Source of the DNA: Hypomyces perniciosus
Lineage: Eukaryota; Ascomycota; Sordariomycetes; Hypocreales; Hypocreaceae
Reading direction: 5' to 3'
DNA: 64,000 bases
Assembly (NCBI GenBank): GCA_008477525.1
Contig: SPDT01000007.1
Location: 248,001 to 312,000 of the forward strand
The notes under the pieces are model-generated. The model worked only from the letters and a program-made list of their open reading frames with translations. It had not been told where the DNA came from and ran no database searches. Both the position numbers and the translations under genes were made by a program. Below, in pieces: positions 47,900-61,339 of this stretch (its first letter is position 1; each line of letters starts with the position of its first letter).

Positions 47900-50800
47900 T
47901 TTCCCTTTTCTCTTTAAAACCTTCTAAAAGTCTAGCGTTAATAGTAACTATATACATTTAATAAACGCAATTATTAAAGACAATAACCTTTATTATTAAT
48001 TTTATTTTTTTAACTAAATAATAAAAAAAGGCTTAGTTTAATAAAAGAAATAAAAATAAACCTTTAAATAAGAAATCTTAAAGTAGATAGCCGAAAACTA
48101 AAACCTTAAAGTATAAATTAAAGCTTAAATTAAAGCTTTAAATATAGCTTTACTATTAAACTTTAAAAATAATAACCTACCTAGCTGCTATTAAATTAAA
48201 GACTTTAAGTAATTTAATAGTAAATAAAAAGATATAATTAAATATTAATAAAAATATATTAATTAATATTTTTAAATTAATATTACTTTTATAAATAAAT
48301 AATTAATGTTTTTAATTAAACTTAAAAAGATTTTATATATTATAAGTCTTTTAAAGGGAGATATATATTAACTATAATAAAAACACTTTATAGTATTATT
48401 AAAAATTCTAATAACTTTATTTAATAGTATTAAAAGATTAATATAATACTTTTCGGTAATTTTAATAAATAATATAAAATAATTAATTTATCCTAAAAGG
48501 CATTATAGTCTTTTAATAACCTATATATATTAAATAAACCCTTTTAAAACTTTATAGTAATGTTATTTATATTAAGCAGTAAATATAATAAAACTACTAA
48601 GTAGATAATAAAGTCTTTAAAGATAAAGGTCTTTTAAAAGCTAATTAATATTATAAAGATTTAAATAATTAAATTAAATAAATTTAACTTTATTAAATAA
48701 ATTTAACTTTATTAAATAATATTAACTTTATTAAATTATTTATAATAGGCTTTAAAAGGGCGCTTATTATAATGCCCTCTATATTGCCTAAATAAGCTAG
48801 CGTTAATAAAGCTATTAATAATAACAGTATTAATATTAACAGTAATATTATTAACGCTAGCAGAATAACTAAGCTGCTGCCTTAATGCTAGCCAGTAATT
48901 TAATATAGCTAAATACTATATATACCCTATTACTTTACTTTTAAATCTTTTATAAAGAATATATTATTAAAAGACTTTACTTTTACTATAAAAAAGCAGG
49001 CTATAGCTGTAATAAATATAAAAAAAACCAGTTTAATATATATTAAAAGATTTTATATTAAATATAAAATTAAAATCGCTAAATCTAGCTATATTAGCTA
49101 TACCCTAACCTAATAGTACTTTAAGGCTAATAATAAAATAGTTTAATAAAGTATAATAACTAGACCCTAATAGTATACTAATATTACCTGCAATGCTTAA
49201 TTAACCTATAAATCTAGGCCCTAAATAATATACCTTCTCTAAATATTAATAAAAATAATAATAGTAGCACTGCCTTATTAACTTTTAATTTACTTTAATT
49301 CAGCCAGCTTTATTTATTAAAAACTTAAACCTAATTTATAAATTAACCATAAAATAAACCTTTACTAAAAGTTATAAATAAAACTTAATTATAAATAAAA
49401 CTATTATTTTAAAATAAATTTACTACTATGTTTTTAAATAAAAACCCTTTAAATTTAAATTAATAGATAATAAATCCCTTTTAATATAAACTATACTATT
49501 CCTTATATATAATATCTATATTAATATAAAAGCTTTAATAGATAGTAGCTATATACTTTAAGCTTTTATTAGCTGCGACTTTATTAAGTAATTTAATATT
49601 ATTATTTAATAACTATTATTTACTAAAAACTTTTTATTTACTAATAAAAGTATAGCTAAGAAAATTTTAAACGTCTTTATAATATAAACTATAATTAGCT
49701 TTTATAAAGAACTTTGCCTTTTTTTTATTATAAATATCTTTAATAATATACCTATAATCTTTAACCTTTTATAGCTAAGAAAATATAACTTTAATATTAA
49801 CTGGAAAGAATTAACTATTATTTTTAAATTTTATGACTATTATAATTATTATCTTTTAGAAAATATAGCCAGTTTATATAGGTTTTAATAGCAGTTAAAA
49901 TAAAACATAATTTCGCTAAAGCCAATATAGGGAATATATATTACAAGTAATTAATAATTAAAAACGCCTTAAATAAAGTAGAGCTTAACTTAATTAAATA
50001 AAAAACTATACTATACTAGTAACTATTAGTTAAAAATACTTTAAAAGAAATAAACTATAACTTAATTAAAAAGGGAGCCTTTAAACTATATATTTTATAA
50101 ACTTTATTACTAAATTAAAATTATTATATAACCTATAAGTATAGTAGAATTAATAATAAGGAAATATAGGTATAAATAATCTTAAATTAAATATATATAA
50201 AACTACTGCCTGCTTTTATAATTTATAGTTAATAATAAAAAGGAAAACCTTTATTAAAGCTATTGCTATTACTTTTTAATATATTACTTTTATAAAACTA
50301 AATTAAACTTTAAGATTAAAAAGTATACCTAAGTATAGCGGATATATAAATAATAGCAGTTATAAATTTTATTACTTTTAATTGCTAACTATATATCTAT
50401 ATAATAAAAGTAACTTAAAAGGAGATTAATTAAGCTATTAAAACTAAAAGACTAGCGCCTATTACTTTATTTAAGCTTTTAAATAAGTTTTTCCGATAAA
50501 TACTTATAAAATAAAGAGACTATATTAAAGTAAAAATAGTATTATTAAAAAAAATATATAACTTTATTAATAAATACTATTCTTTAATATAATTAAAAAG
50601 GATTATAATTACTAATATAGAGAAATTTATAATAAAGAAACCTAAGCTTAATAAGCTAGATATTTTAAAGAAACTGCTATCCTAGCTATATAACTTATAT
50701 AATGCCTTCCTGCTAAAGACAGTAAATAAGCTTCTTTTATAATAGGCCTAGGACTATAAAATCAAAATACTGCTAGGAAAAGATCCTTTATATTAAAGAA

Positions 50801-53800
50801 ATAAGCTATTGTCACCTAATAAACTGTAAGTAATAGACAAAATAGTAAAATAATAATTTAGCGAAGGGATTTATTTATAAATTACAAGTATAGTATACTA
50901 CTCCCCTCTTTTTAGCTATAAAACTAAAAGGCAGTGTCTATATCTATTAAAATTATTAAAGGTTAAATAATATTACTATTAAGAATTAATCCCTATTACT
51001 ATTAATCTAGGAAACCTTTAATGCTTTAAGCTGTATAAAGGTATATATAAAATTTAATATTATTGCCGCGTTTAATAACCTCTGTATTATTAAAAGGGAT
51101 ATATAAAGAATAGCGTTTATTATAAGGTTTAGCCTCTTTAAAATATTAATTATACCTTTTAGCCTTTATTATACGCCCGCTATATTTTAATATTATATTA
51201 ACTATACTCTTTATAACCTTTTAAACTATATCTATATAGTATACTTTAATAATATCTTTATATATTTATTAAGTTAAAAAGAATATTGAAAATATATACG
51301 CGAAATAATAGCTTCCTTCCGAGACGCTGGCCTTTAAATTAATATTATGAAATATAAGTTTAAGATAATAAAGATAAAATACTTTAGCCTAATTATTACT
51401 TTAAAGGGACTAGAAATAAATCCTAAAAGATTAAAGCTATATTAAACTAGCAACTACTTAAAGGAGTAAAAGACTTATAAAAGTTCCTTGGCTTTATAAA
51501 TTTCTATTACTATATTATTTAAAAATACTTTAAAATAGCTGTACTATTAAATAAACTTTTAAAGAAAGACTAAGTATATACTTAAAGAGAAAAATAACAG
51601 GAAGCCTTTAATTTAATTAGATATACTTTTAAATTAGCCCTAATCTTAACCCTTTTTAATTATAATAAATAAATAGTTTTTAAAACTAATGCCTTTAACT
51701 AGGCATTAGGCAGTATCCTGTTATAGTATAATAAAAAGGGCATTTTATACTTTATTATATTTTTTTCTATAAAGTATAATACTTAAAAATGCAACTATAA
51801 GATTTATAATAAAAAACTTTTAGCTATTATTAAAGCAATAAAGGAATAGTACTCAAAATTATAAAGCTTATAAGGGTTTAATATTATTATAGACTATAAA
51901 AACTTTAAATACTTTACCTTAATTAAAGCTTTAAATTAACAGTAAATCTAATACTCTAAATTCTTTTCTAGCTTTAACTTCTATATTATCTATTAACCTA
52001 GCTTTAAAAAGCTATAAAGTTAAATACTTTAAGTAAAAAAGTAGAAAATAAGCCTATAAAATTAAACCCCTTTAATAATTAAATTAAAAACAGGCAATAT
52101 ACTATCCTTTTATAAAGTTCTTTTAGCTTTAAAGTTTAAGTAATATTTTAAAGGAAGTTTTATTAAATATAAAATTATCTATAAAGGCTGCCTTTATAGC
52201 TATAATAATACTTGCAGAAAATAAATTAATTAATAACTTAATTGCTGCAGTATATAAATAAAATACTATAGCAAGAGAAATAGTAACTATACTTTAAGAC
52301 TTTAATATCTATTAATAACTAAAATAGCTTTGCAGAGAACTCTAGATTATAATAAACAACTGCTAAGTAATAAATAGCAGAATCTATTACTAAGAGCGGC
52401 TTTTTATTCCCCTTAATAATAAACTTTATATATAAATCCTATTTAGAAACTATTTAAGCAGCCTAGCTAGATACTTAGGCAGGTTTAAAACTCTAAACTT
52501 TATTAGCTAGATATATTAATAGCTATAGATTTTAAAAGATATTAAAGTATTTATATAAGCCTATAAACTATATATTAAAATAACGGCCTTGTAATGTTTA
52601 CTATAAAGCTTCCTTTAACTATTACTAGTTTTATTTTATATATAGTTAAATATCTTTATTAACTATATTATACTGCTGCCTAAATCCTATTACTATAATA
52701 TTACCTCTAAATATTTACTAATAATTATTTACTGCTTTATAAAAATATATTATTTTATACCTATTACCTTACTATTAGCAGAGGAGTTAACTAATATATT
52801 TATTAATAGGATTTACTGCCTTTATAATATACCTAATAATATTATATTAAACTATAGTATATAGTTTATATTAAAATTTTAAAAATAACTTTTAAAGTAA
52901 TTCAAAATTATATTAAAATAGTTATTAGCCTTTTACTTTAAACTAATAGTTAAATTCAAAGAATTAATATAAATATAAAATAATACTTATAAGCTTTAAT
53001 TAACATTTATTAAGATAATTAGGTCTATTAACTCCTATTAGCTGAGTTTACTATAAATTATATAATATCTGAAACTACTAGTATATTACTATTTTTCGCT
53101 AATTATAGTTTTAACCCTTGCTTAAAGATAAAGCCTTTATAGCCTTGCCTGCTAAACTTTTTTACAGTAAAGAAAAAAAAGTTTTTTTATGCTAATACTA
53201 TTACTAATTAATTTAAATGTATTATTATATAATTAAAGGCCTTTATTAAGGCTTTAAGAAAACGATATAAAGAAAATGCAAATATATAAAGGGAGGTATT
53301 ATTAATCTATACTATTAGGCAGAAAGTCTTTATGAATATATAAAATATAAAGATTAACTGGCCAATAAAGAAGCTAGATAATAAATAGGTAGGACTTTAT
53401 ATAATAATAAAGGTATGCCTATAAGCCTGTACTATTAGCCTGCTAGAAAATATAAAGATTTTCTTAATCCTATATAACTCCCTCCTGTAACTTAAAACAG
53501 CTACTTTACTGCACTTTAAGTAAAAGATAATTAATAAAGCTAAGTTAAAGAATATTTAAAGTAAAGTATTAGAAAAAGAAGATAATATAGATAAAATATA
53601 AGAGAAATAGGAGTTTAAAGCGCTTTTAAATTATTAAATGCAAATACTATACTGCTATATAGTAATTAGCTAAAGACTTATAAAGTTAAAAGAGGGTAAT
53701 ATAAAACTTTTATAAAAGAAATTTAAAAAAGTTAAGCCTACTATAATAGGCATTAAAAGGAATTATAAAAAAGGAAAAAGAGGAAATAGCTAGAAAGAAA

Positions 53801-53990
53801 CCAATACCTATAAAGCGCTAACTAAAGACTATACTGCATTAAAGTTTACAGCTAAACTATATATTACTAACACTAAAAACTATACAATTTGCTTTATTTA
53901 CCTTTATATTAAATGTATTACAATAGATTACCTGGAACTTCGATTTATGCAAGCAATATAACTATTCGCGGCTAAATAGCGTAATAAAGA
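47900..53990 (+). pseudogene. Gyp-C gag-pol relic
   Basis: Ty3/Gypsy polyprotein, dead by many stops. In order: gag (about 47,950-49,480); aspartic protease near 49,525-49,550 (ALIDSSY, from the ALIDSG active site); reverse transcriptase about 50,870-51,370, with IIAAFNNLCI and YIYIVYFNNIFIY, the catalytic YxDD box now NN; RNase H text near 51,660-52,050; integrase about 52,450-53,250 (FINRIYCLYNIPNNIILNYS, from the DRG..F.S.FW segment); a GPYKV-like beta-barrel; and a short C-terminal tail near 53,610-53,680 (EFKALLNY.MQILYCYIVIS) that may be a degraded chromodomain. RT-before-integrase order distinguishes it from the copia elements. Confidence 0.85.
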
Positions 53991-54000
53991 GGGGGGGTAT

Positions 54001-54171
54001 TATTATAGTATTAACTATAACGCAATATTAACGCCTGTTATATAAGCTCTGGTTATATAACTAGGCCCTAACGCGTTCCTAGCTATAGTTTTCTATAAAG
54101 CCTTAAGGCTTTCTTACTCTCTACAGCACAACAACAATATTTGCCCTAACCTGCCTTTCTATACCATAATA
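54001..54171 (+). repeat. 3' LTR of Gyp-C
   Basis: 171 bp, TATTATAGTATTAACTATAA .. CTATACCATAATA, next to AAAAG. Confidence 0.93.
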
Positions 54172-54176
54172 AAAAG

Positions 54177-55090
54177 ATTAAAAGTTTTATACTATAAATT
54201 TAAAAAATTTAATAAAAGTTTTACTATTTTTTTATATTTATATTATATAGTTATCCTTTTTTATTATAATATAGTTAAATGCCTTTTATATTGAATTATA
54301 GGTATTATTATTTAATTAACTGCTAATATAAAGGATATATTTATAAAGGGTATTAAAGTATTTAGTATTAATTATAATATTATATAATATAGTAAAATAC
54401 TATTTTATATACTTTTATTAATAGGTTTTTATATTTTTATGTTGAATATTAAACTTATTTTTAAAGTTATTAATTTAATACTTTAAAATATTATTACTTT
54501 TAGCTTCAATAAACTTATTAATTATATTACTTTAACTTTAAACTTTATATTACTTTAACTTTAAACTTTATATTAAGTAAACTTTAGGTTTTTAATAATA
54601 GTAGTATTTTGAAACTCTTTTTATTTTAAAGCTATATTAAAATTATACTTTTAATTTTAAAAGTAATTAAAGATAATATTAAAAAAACTGCTTAAATTCT
54701 GGTATTTAAAGCTATAAAGTTAGGTTATAATTATTATTATAAGCTTTTAAGATAATATAAATATAAGGCTAGTTATAAAAGTAATTAGCGAGCTTTACTT
54801 TTTAATTAAAGTCCCCTTTTATACTTGTTATTTTTACTTTAATATTTTTAGGTTAAATATAAGCTAGGGAATTAAATATAGGCTAGGGAGCTAGTCTAAG
54901 GTATATTTTTTACTATAGGGATATAGGCTTTTAAGCTTAATATTTTACTATAGTTAAAGATTAGTGAATTTCCTGTAAAATATAAGGCTTTTATAATATT
55001 GTAACTAGGCTATTAGCGATTTTGTTAATTTTTCTTGGGTAAGGTTAAGGGCTAAAGGTAATAGTGCAGTTATTATAGGAAGGCATAAAC
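54177..55090 (-). pseudogene. Gyp-A leader and start of gag, relic
   Basis: Minus-strand continuation of Gyp-A beyond Gyp-C: leader sequence beside the 5' LTR (presumed primer-binding text GTTTATGCCTTCC, tRNA not identified), then Lys/Phe-rich gag-like text that rejoins 47,484. Heavily RIP-mutated. Confidence 0.6.
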
Positions 55091-55252
55091 TATTACAGTA
55101 TATAGAATAGCGGGTTAAAGTGATATCTTTATTGTGCCTTAAATAAAGCAAAGGGCTATAAGAATGTGATTTAAAGGTATAGGACCAAGTTATTATATAA
55201 GAATATATATAATGCTAATGAGTTATTAGAGGGCAGGTTTAGTGCTGTAACA
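55091..55252 (-). repeat. 5' LTR of Gyp-A
   Basis: 162 bp, same length as the 3' LTR; ends ..AGTGCTGTAACA at 55252, then the ATAGC duplication. Confidence 0.92.
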
Positions 55253-55379
55253 ATAGCCCTATTTCTTTAATTAAGGATAAGAGCTTTCCTTAGCAGTAAA
55301 GGCATTTATTTATTTAGGTGTAGAATATAGAATAAGAGCTTTAGGTATAGAGGGCATTTACTAAGACAATAAAGGCATA

Positions 55380-58300
55380 GTTAAAAGGTTACAATAATAC
55401 TATAACTTAGTTAAATAATACTTTAGCTAGCCTAGCTACTACTATTTTAAGTCTTTAATTTAAATAAACTACTAGCCTAATAGAAATTAATCCTATAGCC
55501 CCTATACTAATGCCAATATAAGGTTTTACTTTTATTTCTATATTAATCCAGGTTCTATTTTTATTTATTCCTTAACCTTAAACTACTATTTTTACTTTAA
55601 ATAATAGTTTTATTAAAAAGGTATTAAAAAAGGTCTATAGCTTTCCTAAAACCTATAAGCTAATAGGCCCTAATAATTTTAATTAGTAGAAATAGTCTTT
55701 AAATATTATATTAAAGGCTATAAATTACTAGACTTTTATAGAAAATCCTATAGTTACTAATTCTTTATTTAATTTAAAATAGGCCTTATTATTTATATTA
55801 AGTCGGGATAATTTAATAGCTATTCCTGCTATATTTATTACTTAGATTTAAAGCCTAAAAGAAGTATTTTTAGTATTAAAGAGACAATATAGTTACTTTA
55901 ATACTCTGTAGAGAGATTCTATCTATAAGGAATTTTGTTTATTACATTATAATAATTATAAAGGATTTTTAGCTAAATCTAATCCTACTTTTAACAGTTT
56001 ATTAATTAAGCTAGCTATTTTAAAGGTTAATATTAATATACTAGACTAAATAAATTAATATTTAAATTCCTTAAAAAAGATTGATCTTCAATAGGCTAAA
56101 AGAATTAAAACAACTATTAGATTTAATATAGCTATTAAGTAATTAATTAAAAGTTTTGATATTTAATTCTTTATAGCAAATATATTAAAAGAAACTAAAA
56201 ATCTATCTTTTACTATATACAAAGTTAATAAGGCTATAGGGCCTTTTAAATCCCTTAAAGATTAATTAATACCTCCTAGATCTAAAGATTAAAAGCTAGC
56301 TTTTAATTTCTAAAAGAGGAAGGGAAATTAAAAGAATAAAAGAAATTAAAAGAATTAAAACTAAACGTAAACTATAAAGGATACTGCTTTTGCTAGTATA
56401 TATTATTTAGCTATTAGGGGGTATAGTTCAAAAAAGCTCTTAAAGAAATCCTTTACTAAAACTATTAATAGTTTAGATAGTAATTTAAATCTTTTATAAG
56501 CCTTAAATGCTAAAAAAGGTAAACAACCTTTTAAGCCTTTTAAATCTTTTAAAAAACCTAAACCTTTTAGACTTTTTATTTAAGATAGTCTATTATATAA
56601 CACTAGATCTATAGTTTATATTGTTAATTCTAGGAAATGGTTTATAGACTATAGACTTAATAAAAGGGACTTAAATATTATTTATACTGGCAAGGGCTTT
56701 ATTACCCTTAAAGGAATAGATATAGCTACTTTTAATATCCTTACTAAAGATAATAACTATAAAGAGATAAAATTGCTAAATACCTTTTATTGCCTATAGC
56801 TAGATATAAACCTTATAAGTGGCTTAAAGTATTACTAAACTAGAGGATATATATAATATAATACTCTTTTTATTAAACCTATACAGCTAATAAAGCTATT
56901 AAATCCTTTAAAATATAGTTTTTTCCTTACAGTTAAAAGATATACTATACTATATAGTTATATAAATAGCTATAAAGCTTATAGCTTTATATAGGTTTAA
57001 ATTCCGACTATTAATAAAGAAAAGGCTTAAGAATATATAGTTATTCTAGAAATAATAGCTTAAAAGAAATTAACTAAATCTAGTCTTAGGCTTATTAAAA
57101 AAAATAATCTTAAAGGAAAGGATCTCTTTAAACTCCTTAAAACCTTAAGCTAAGTAAAGGAAAAAGGGCTTTATATACCTTTATTGCTTAAGGAAATAAA
57201 GGGGAATAAGCTTATAAAGGATACCTTTATAAAGGAAAGGCCCTATATATTTAAGGAATCCTTTATTGCTGAAAATCTAGAAGTTATTAAGCTATCTAAA
57301 CTAAAGGGAAATATTATTATTATTAGTAATTCTAGCTATAAACTGCTAAAGCTAGCCGTTTTATAGTATAAAAGACTAGGTTATATTAATTTATATCTAT
57401 TAAAGAAGACTGTTAAAATAACTATTAGAATTCTTAACTTTAATTCTATTAAAGAGACTAAATTTTACTATTTAGTGTATAATAAAGGAAAAGCTATTAA
57501 GAGGCTTAATTTAAAGCCAATTCCTAATCTATTAGCCTCTCTAAATTATTTAAAAGCTAATACTTTCTGTATAAAGCTAGTGCCTTATAATAAGGCCCCT
57601 ATTAGTCTTTTAATTATTAATAGAAAATTAAAATATAAATAGCTATTCCTTTTAACAATTATAATAGACCCACCCTTTTAGCTACTATATAAGGCGTTAT
57701 AAATGGCCTTAAAACCTAATCTAACTGGTATTTTAAAGAATTTTATTATAATAGTAAAGAAGAAATTAATTAGGATTTTTAGATTTAATTCTTTTCTTTA
57801 AAAGTTATATATTCCTATAGCAGCCTTTATATTTATAAATAAAATAGTTTAATAAAATACTTTATTAAAGTTTTATTAAATTGTCTTTAGGCTATTATTA
57901 TAGCAGTTAATATACTATTATATTTCTAGGATTTTATTATTACTGCAGTTCTTAAATTAATTAACTATATAGCTGTTATTAATAGGGACTCTACCCTGTA
58001 CTAAGAATTATATAAAGACTTAAACTTTAATAAAGATTATAAATTTAATCTGTAAAGATACAGGATTATTGGCTTTTATTATAAGGTATTTATTTTATTT
58101 TATAAAAGGCTAAAGGCTATAAATTAACCTTTAAGACTAAAACTAGGAGACTATTAGCAGTTTTAGGTAATAATACCTATTTTATTTATATTTTAATTAA
58201 ATATATAGTCTTTAAATTATTAACTTTAAAGCTATATAAAGATAAAATTCTTAAACTTTAAATCCTAAAACCTATTATAAATTAAGATAATAAAGAATTA

Positions 58301-60166
58301 AAGGGAGAAATACAGCTAGATTTATTAAATTAAATAATTCCTAGCTTTTAAAATATTAATCCTTTACTCTCTAAACTTATTTTAAAGGGAGTATTTACTA
58401 CTATTCCCTTTATTTCTAGCTTTATTCCTATATTAATTATATAAGACTCTGCAGTTATAGAGGATTCTATAAATATAAATATATCCTACTTACTCTATAA
58501 TAGTATTAAAAAATTGGCCTTTTTAGCTGCTGCAGTATAAAACCTTTAAATGCTTAAATCAATACTTTATAGTCCTAATAAAACTAAATAGCTAATAGCC
58601 ATTTATAGCGAATTTAATTAACTAGTTAAATAATATACCTTTACTTTTATTAAATGTAATAACCTTTTTAAAGGCAGGAATCCTATTATTAATTAATTAG
58701 TTTTAAAGACTTAAAAAGACTAAAATAATAAAATAGTTAAATTTAAAGCTAGGCTAGTTGCTAGGGGCTTTTAATAACTAAAAAGAATAGATTTTAATTA
58801 AATGTTTACTTTAATAGCTGTTCCTTTTACTTAGCGGCTCCTTTTAGCGCTAGCTACTTTCTATAACTGGGAAATTAAATAAATTAACTTTATTAATATA
58901 TTCCTTAATAAGAGACTTAAAGAAACTATATTCTTTAATTTCCTTAAAGGATTTAAAGACTATACTAGTTAAACTTCCTTTATAATTAAATTTATTTTTA
59001 AGAAACTAAATTATAACCTTAATATAAATTAAGTTATTAATTATAAAAAGCTTTTTATAGTTTTAAATAGTCCCTTAAAGAATAGTAATAGGCTTTATAA
59101 GCCTTAAAAAATAAATTAAAATATAATCCTTTAATTTCGAATTTAATTATTCTCTATAATCCTAATAATAGTATTATTATTACTTATATAAATAACTTTT
59201 TTTTTATAAAACTAAATATAAAAGCTATAGCTTAGCTAAAGCTAGCTTTTAATAAAGTTTATACTATAGAAGATAAAGCCCTTGCCTCTTTCTTTTTAAG
59301 GGTTTAGATAATTAAGGATAAAAAAAAAAGTCTTTTTTAATTTTCCTAAAAATAGTATATTATTAAAGCTATAGAGTTCTTTAACCTTTCAGACTTAAAG
59401 CCTATGTAATTACCCCTATAGCCTTTACTTTTAGTTAATAAAACTATAATTAAACTAAATAAAGCTAATATTAAACTTTTCTAAACTATTATTAAAATTA
59501 TTATTTATTTAATAATATATATTTAAATAAATACTAGCTTTTTAGTTTAATAGCTAGTAAAACAATTTTAAGGCCTTTATAAAAAGCATTTAAATGCAGC
59601 CTATAACCTATTATAGTATTTAAATAATACAGAGGATCTAGCTATTTAATATATTAAAAAATCTAATCCTATACTTATTAATTATTGCAATAGTAATTTT
59701 ATTATAAATAAAAAAGTAAGATAAATAAGTACATTAACTTATAGCTATATTATTATAGTTATTAATATACTAATTAACTCGAAATCGAAAAAAAGGCTTA
59801 ACTATCTATTTTTTTACACTAAGAGTAAAGTTTATAGCTTTTATAAAAGCTATTAAAGAAATTTAATGGCTTATTAGCCTATATAAAGAAGTAGATTAAT
59901 TAATTAAACAGCTAATCTCTTTACTTAACCATAATAAAAGTACTATTTCTACTTTAAATAACCTTACCCTTTATAATTAAATAAAATATACTTTATTACA
60001 GTTTAATTATATTAAGAAATAGGTTAAAAATAGTGTTATTAAAGTCAATTATTTAAAAACTAGTAAAATAATTGCTGATAAGCTTACTAAGCCTATTTTA
60101 GGTTTAAAGTTAAAGAACTTTATAAGTCTCTTTAATCTTAAGCTTTTACTTAAAGTATATACATAA
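55380..60166 (+). pseudogene. Copia-B gag-pol relic
   Basis: Ty1/copia polyprotein in one recurring frame, many TAG/TAA stops, few frameshifts. Gag about 55,380-56,560; protease-type text near 56,600-56,680 (SRKWFIDY); pre-integrase zinc region near 57,368-57,500 (YKRLGYINLYLLKKTVK, then YLVYNKGKAIKRLN); integrase core about 57,600-58,050; reverse transcriptase from 58,738 (KFKARLVARGF, FIALATFYNWEIK-like text, FLNKRLKETIFF, LKGFKDY) to the catalytic box near 59,180-59,205, read as YINNFFF where YVDD is expected; RNase H ending ADKLTKPILGLKLKNF with a stop at 60,164-60,166. The longest uninterrupted stretch (57,184-57,366, 60 codons) is just part of this frame, not a separate gene. Confidence 0.88.
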
Positions 60167-60344
60167 AGTTTTTACCCTTTTTATAGCTATCAACTATTTT
60201 ATAGTTATTAGCTATTTTTATTATTTTAATTGTTTTTAACTATATTAGCTATACTTTCTATTCTTTATATTTTAATTACTTTCCTATATTTAAATCCTAT
60301 ATTTACTTTAAAGTTATATAGGATAGTGTTTATTTTAAAGGGAG

Positions 60345-60570
60345 TACTAAAAAGGAGGGCTAAAAATTAAAGATTTTAATATAATTAAGTAACTTTCTTA
60401 TTTTAGCTAGACTTAAAATTAAGCTTAATGCTAGGACTAAATCCCTGGAGGAACTTTAATATAAGTTAGGAAATTTATATTATTTTTACTAATAACAATT
60501 AAACTAGGACCAGCTACCCCGCCTACCCTAAACTTAATATAATGCTTATAATAGGCATTATAAAAGACTT
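60345..60570 (+). repeat. 3' LTR of Copia-B, truncated
   Basis: Starts TACTAAAAAGGAGGGC after the purine tract AAAGGGAG. It follows the 8798 LTR for about 225 bp, including the conserved GGACCAGCTACCCCGCC, then loses similarity near 60570; the remaining ~350 bp of the LTR are absent. Confidence 0.85.
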
Positions 60571-61339
60571 CCCTCCTATAATACTAGGTCTTAGCACCTT
60601 ATATTAACGTTTTTATATATAATACTACTAATATACTAATAATATATTAAAACCTTTACTTATAATAGCTTTAAAGCCTATAAGCAGCAGTTCCTTTACC
60701 CTAAAAATATATATATTTAAGAAACTTTAATAAAAAGTAAAAAATATTATCTTTATAGGGGTAGAAATAGAAATCTATATTAATATAATTACTATTAAGC
60801 TTAGTATTAAATTAAATAAAAGCTAATATATTAAAATATATTTCAGCTTAAAGTTTAATTTAATAGTAACTGTAATTCTTTAATATTTAATTTATTAAAT
60901 TCCCTTTTAGTCTCTTTTATATAACTAAATACTAGAATTAATACTTTTAAAGCTTTAAAAAGTATTAAAGCTAATAGCTAAGCTTTATTTAAAAACTATA
61001 TAGCTGTTTATTATATAGTTTATAAAATATTTAATAATACTATAATTTAATTTTTAATAGGCAGAAGATATAATATTATTATTTAAATAATTTAAGGCTT
61101 TATTAATTACTATAATAATAATATTACTGCTACATTATAGTTTAAGGCTATTTAAGACTTTTATAGTAGTAAATTATATATTAACCTCCTATTTAAGCTA
61201 TTATATTAAATATACTTTTAAATATATACTATTATACCTTTTAAAGTATATTAAACTAAAATCCCTGTAATTAGTATTAAAGAAGATTTATAGGTTTTTA
61301 TTAACTTGAATATAAAATTAATAGTATAGTAATATAAGG
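60571..61339. other. AT-rich relic, not recognised
   Basis: RIP-type sequence between Copia-B and Copia-A copy A6. Short forward frames are Ile/Asn/Lys-rich; no family motif, repeat partner or gene could be identified. It is the target into which A6 inserted (left flank TAAGG). Confidence 0.5.

Larger units (their letters stand above)
47485..54171 (+). mobile_element. Gyp-C: full-length Gypsy retrotransposon nested in Gyp-A
   Basis: 6,687 bp with LTRs of 172 and 171 bp and the target duplication AAAAG (47480-47484 and 54172-54176). A seven-G purine tract (GAGGGGGGGTAT) ends just before the 3' LTR at 54001. Its insertion splits the gag region of Gyp-A. Relative to the older relics around it, the LTRs retain much non-RIP text. 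Confidence 0.95.
35010..55252 (-). mobile_element. Gyp-A: chromodomain Gypsy retrotransposon containing two nested elements
   Basis: LTRs of 162 bp at 35010-35171 (3') and 55091-55252 (5'), flanked by the identical duplication ATAGC at 35005-35009 and 55253-55257, more than 20 kb apart. Removing the inserted Copia-A (36965-44151) and Gyp-C (47485-54171) leaves 35010-36964, 44157-47484 and 54177-55252, together about 6.36 kb, a normal Gypsy length. Minus-strand coding order across the joined pieces is gag, RT, RNase H, integrase, chromodomain, purine tract, LTR. Confidence 0.93.
34165..60570 (+). mobile_element. Copia-B: older Ty1/copia element split by the Gyp-A nest
   Basis: Left piece 34165-35009 and right piece 55258-60570 are separated by Gyp-A. 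At the junction, ..CTCTTAATAGC (35009) rejoins CCTATTTCTTTAATT (55258) once one ATAGC copy is removed. The right piece carries gag-pol and a purine tract (AAAGGGAG), then a 3' LTR at 60345 of the same family as the solo LTR at 8798. The 5' LTR was not recognised; the left border at 34165 is set only by where Copia-A5 homology ends and is uncertain. Confidence 0.7.

Noticed and set aside
57184..57366. 60-codon open frame as a stand-alone gene
   Set aside because: Same frame continues on both sides as the Copia-B polyprotein, interrupted only by stops.
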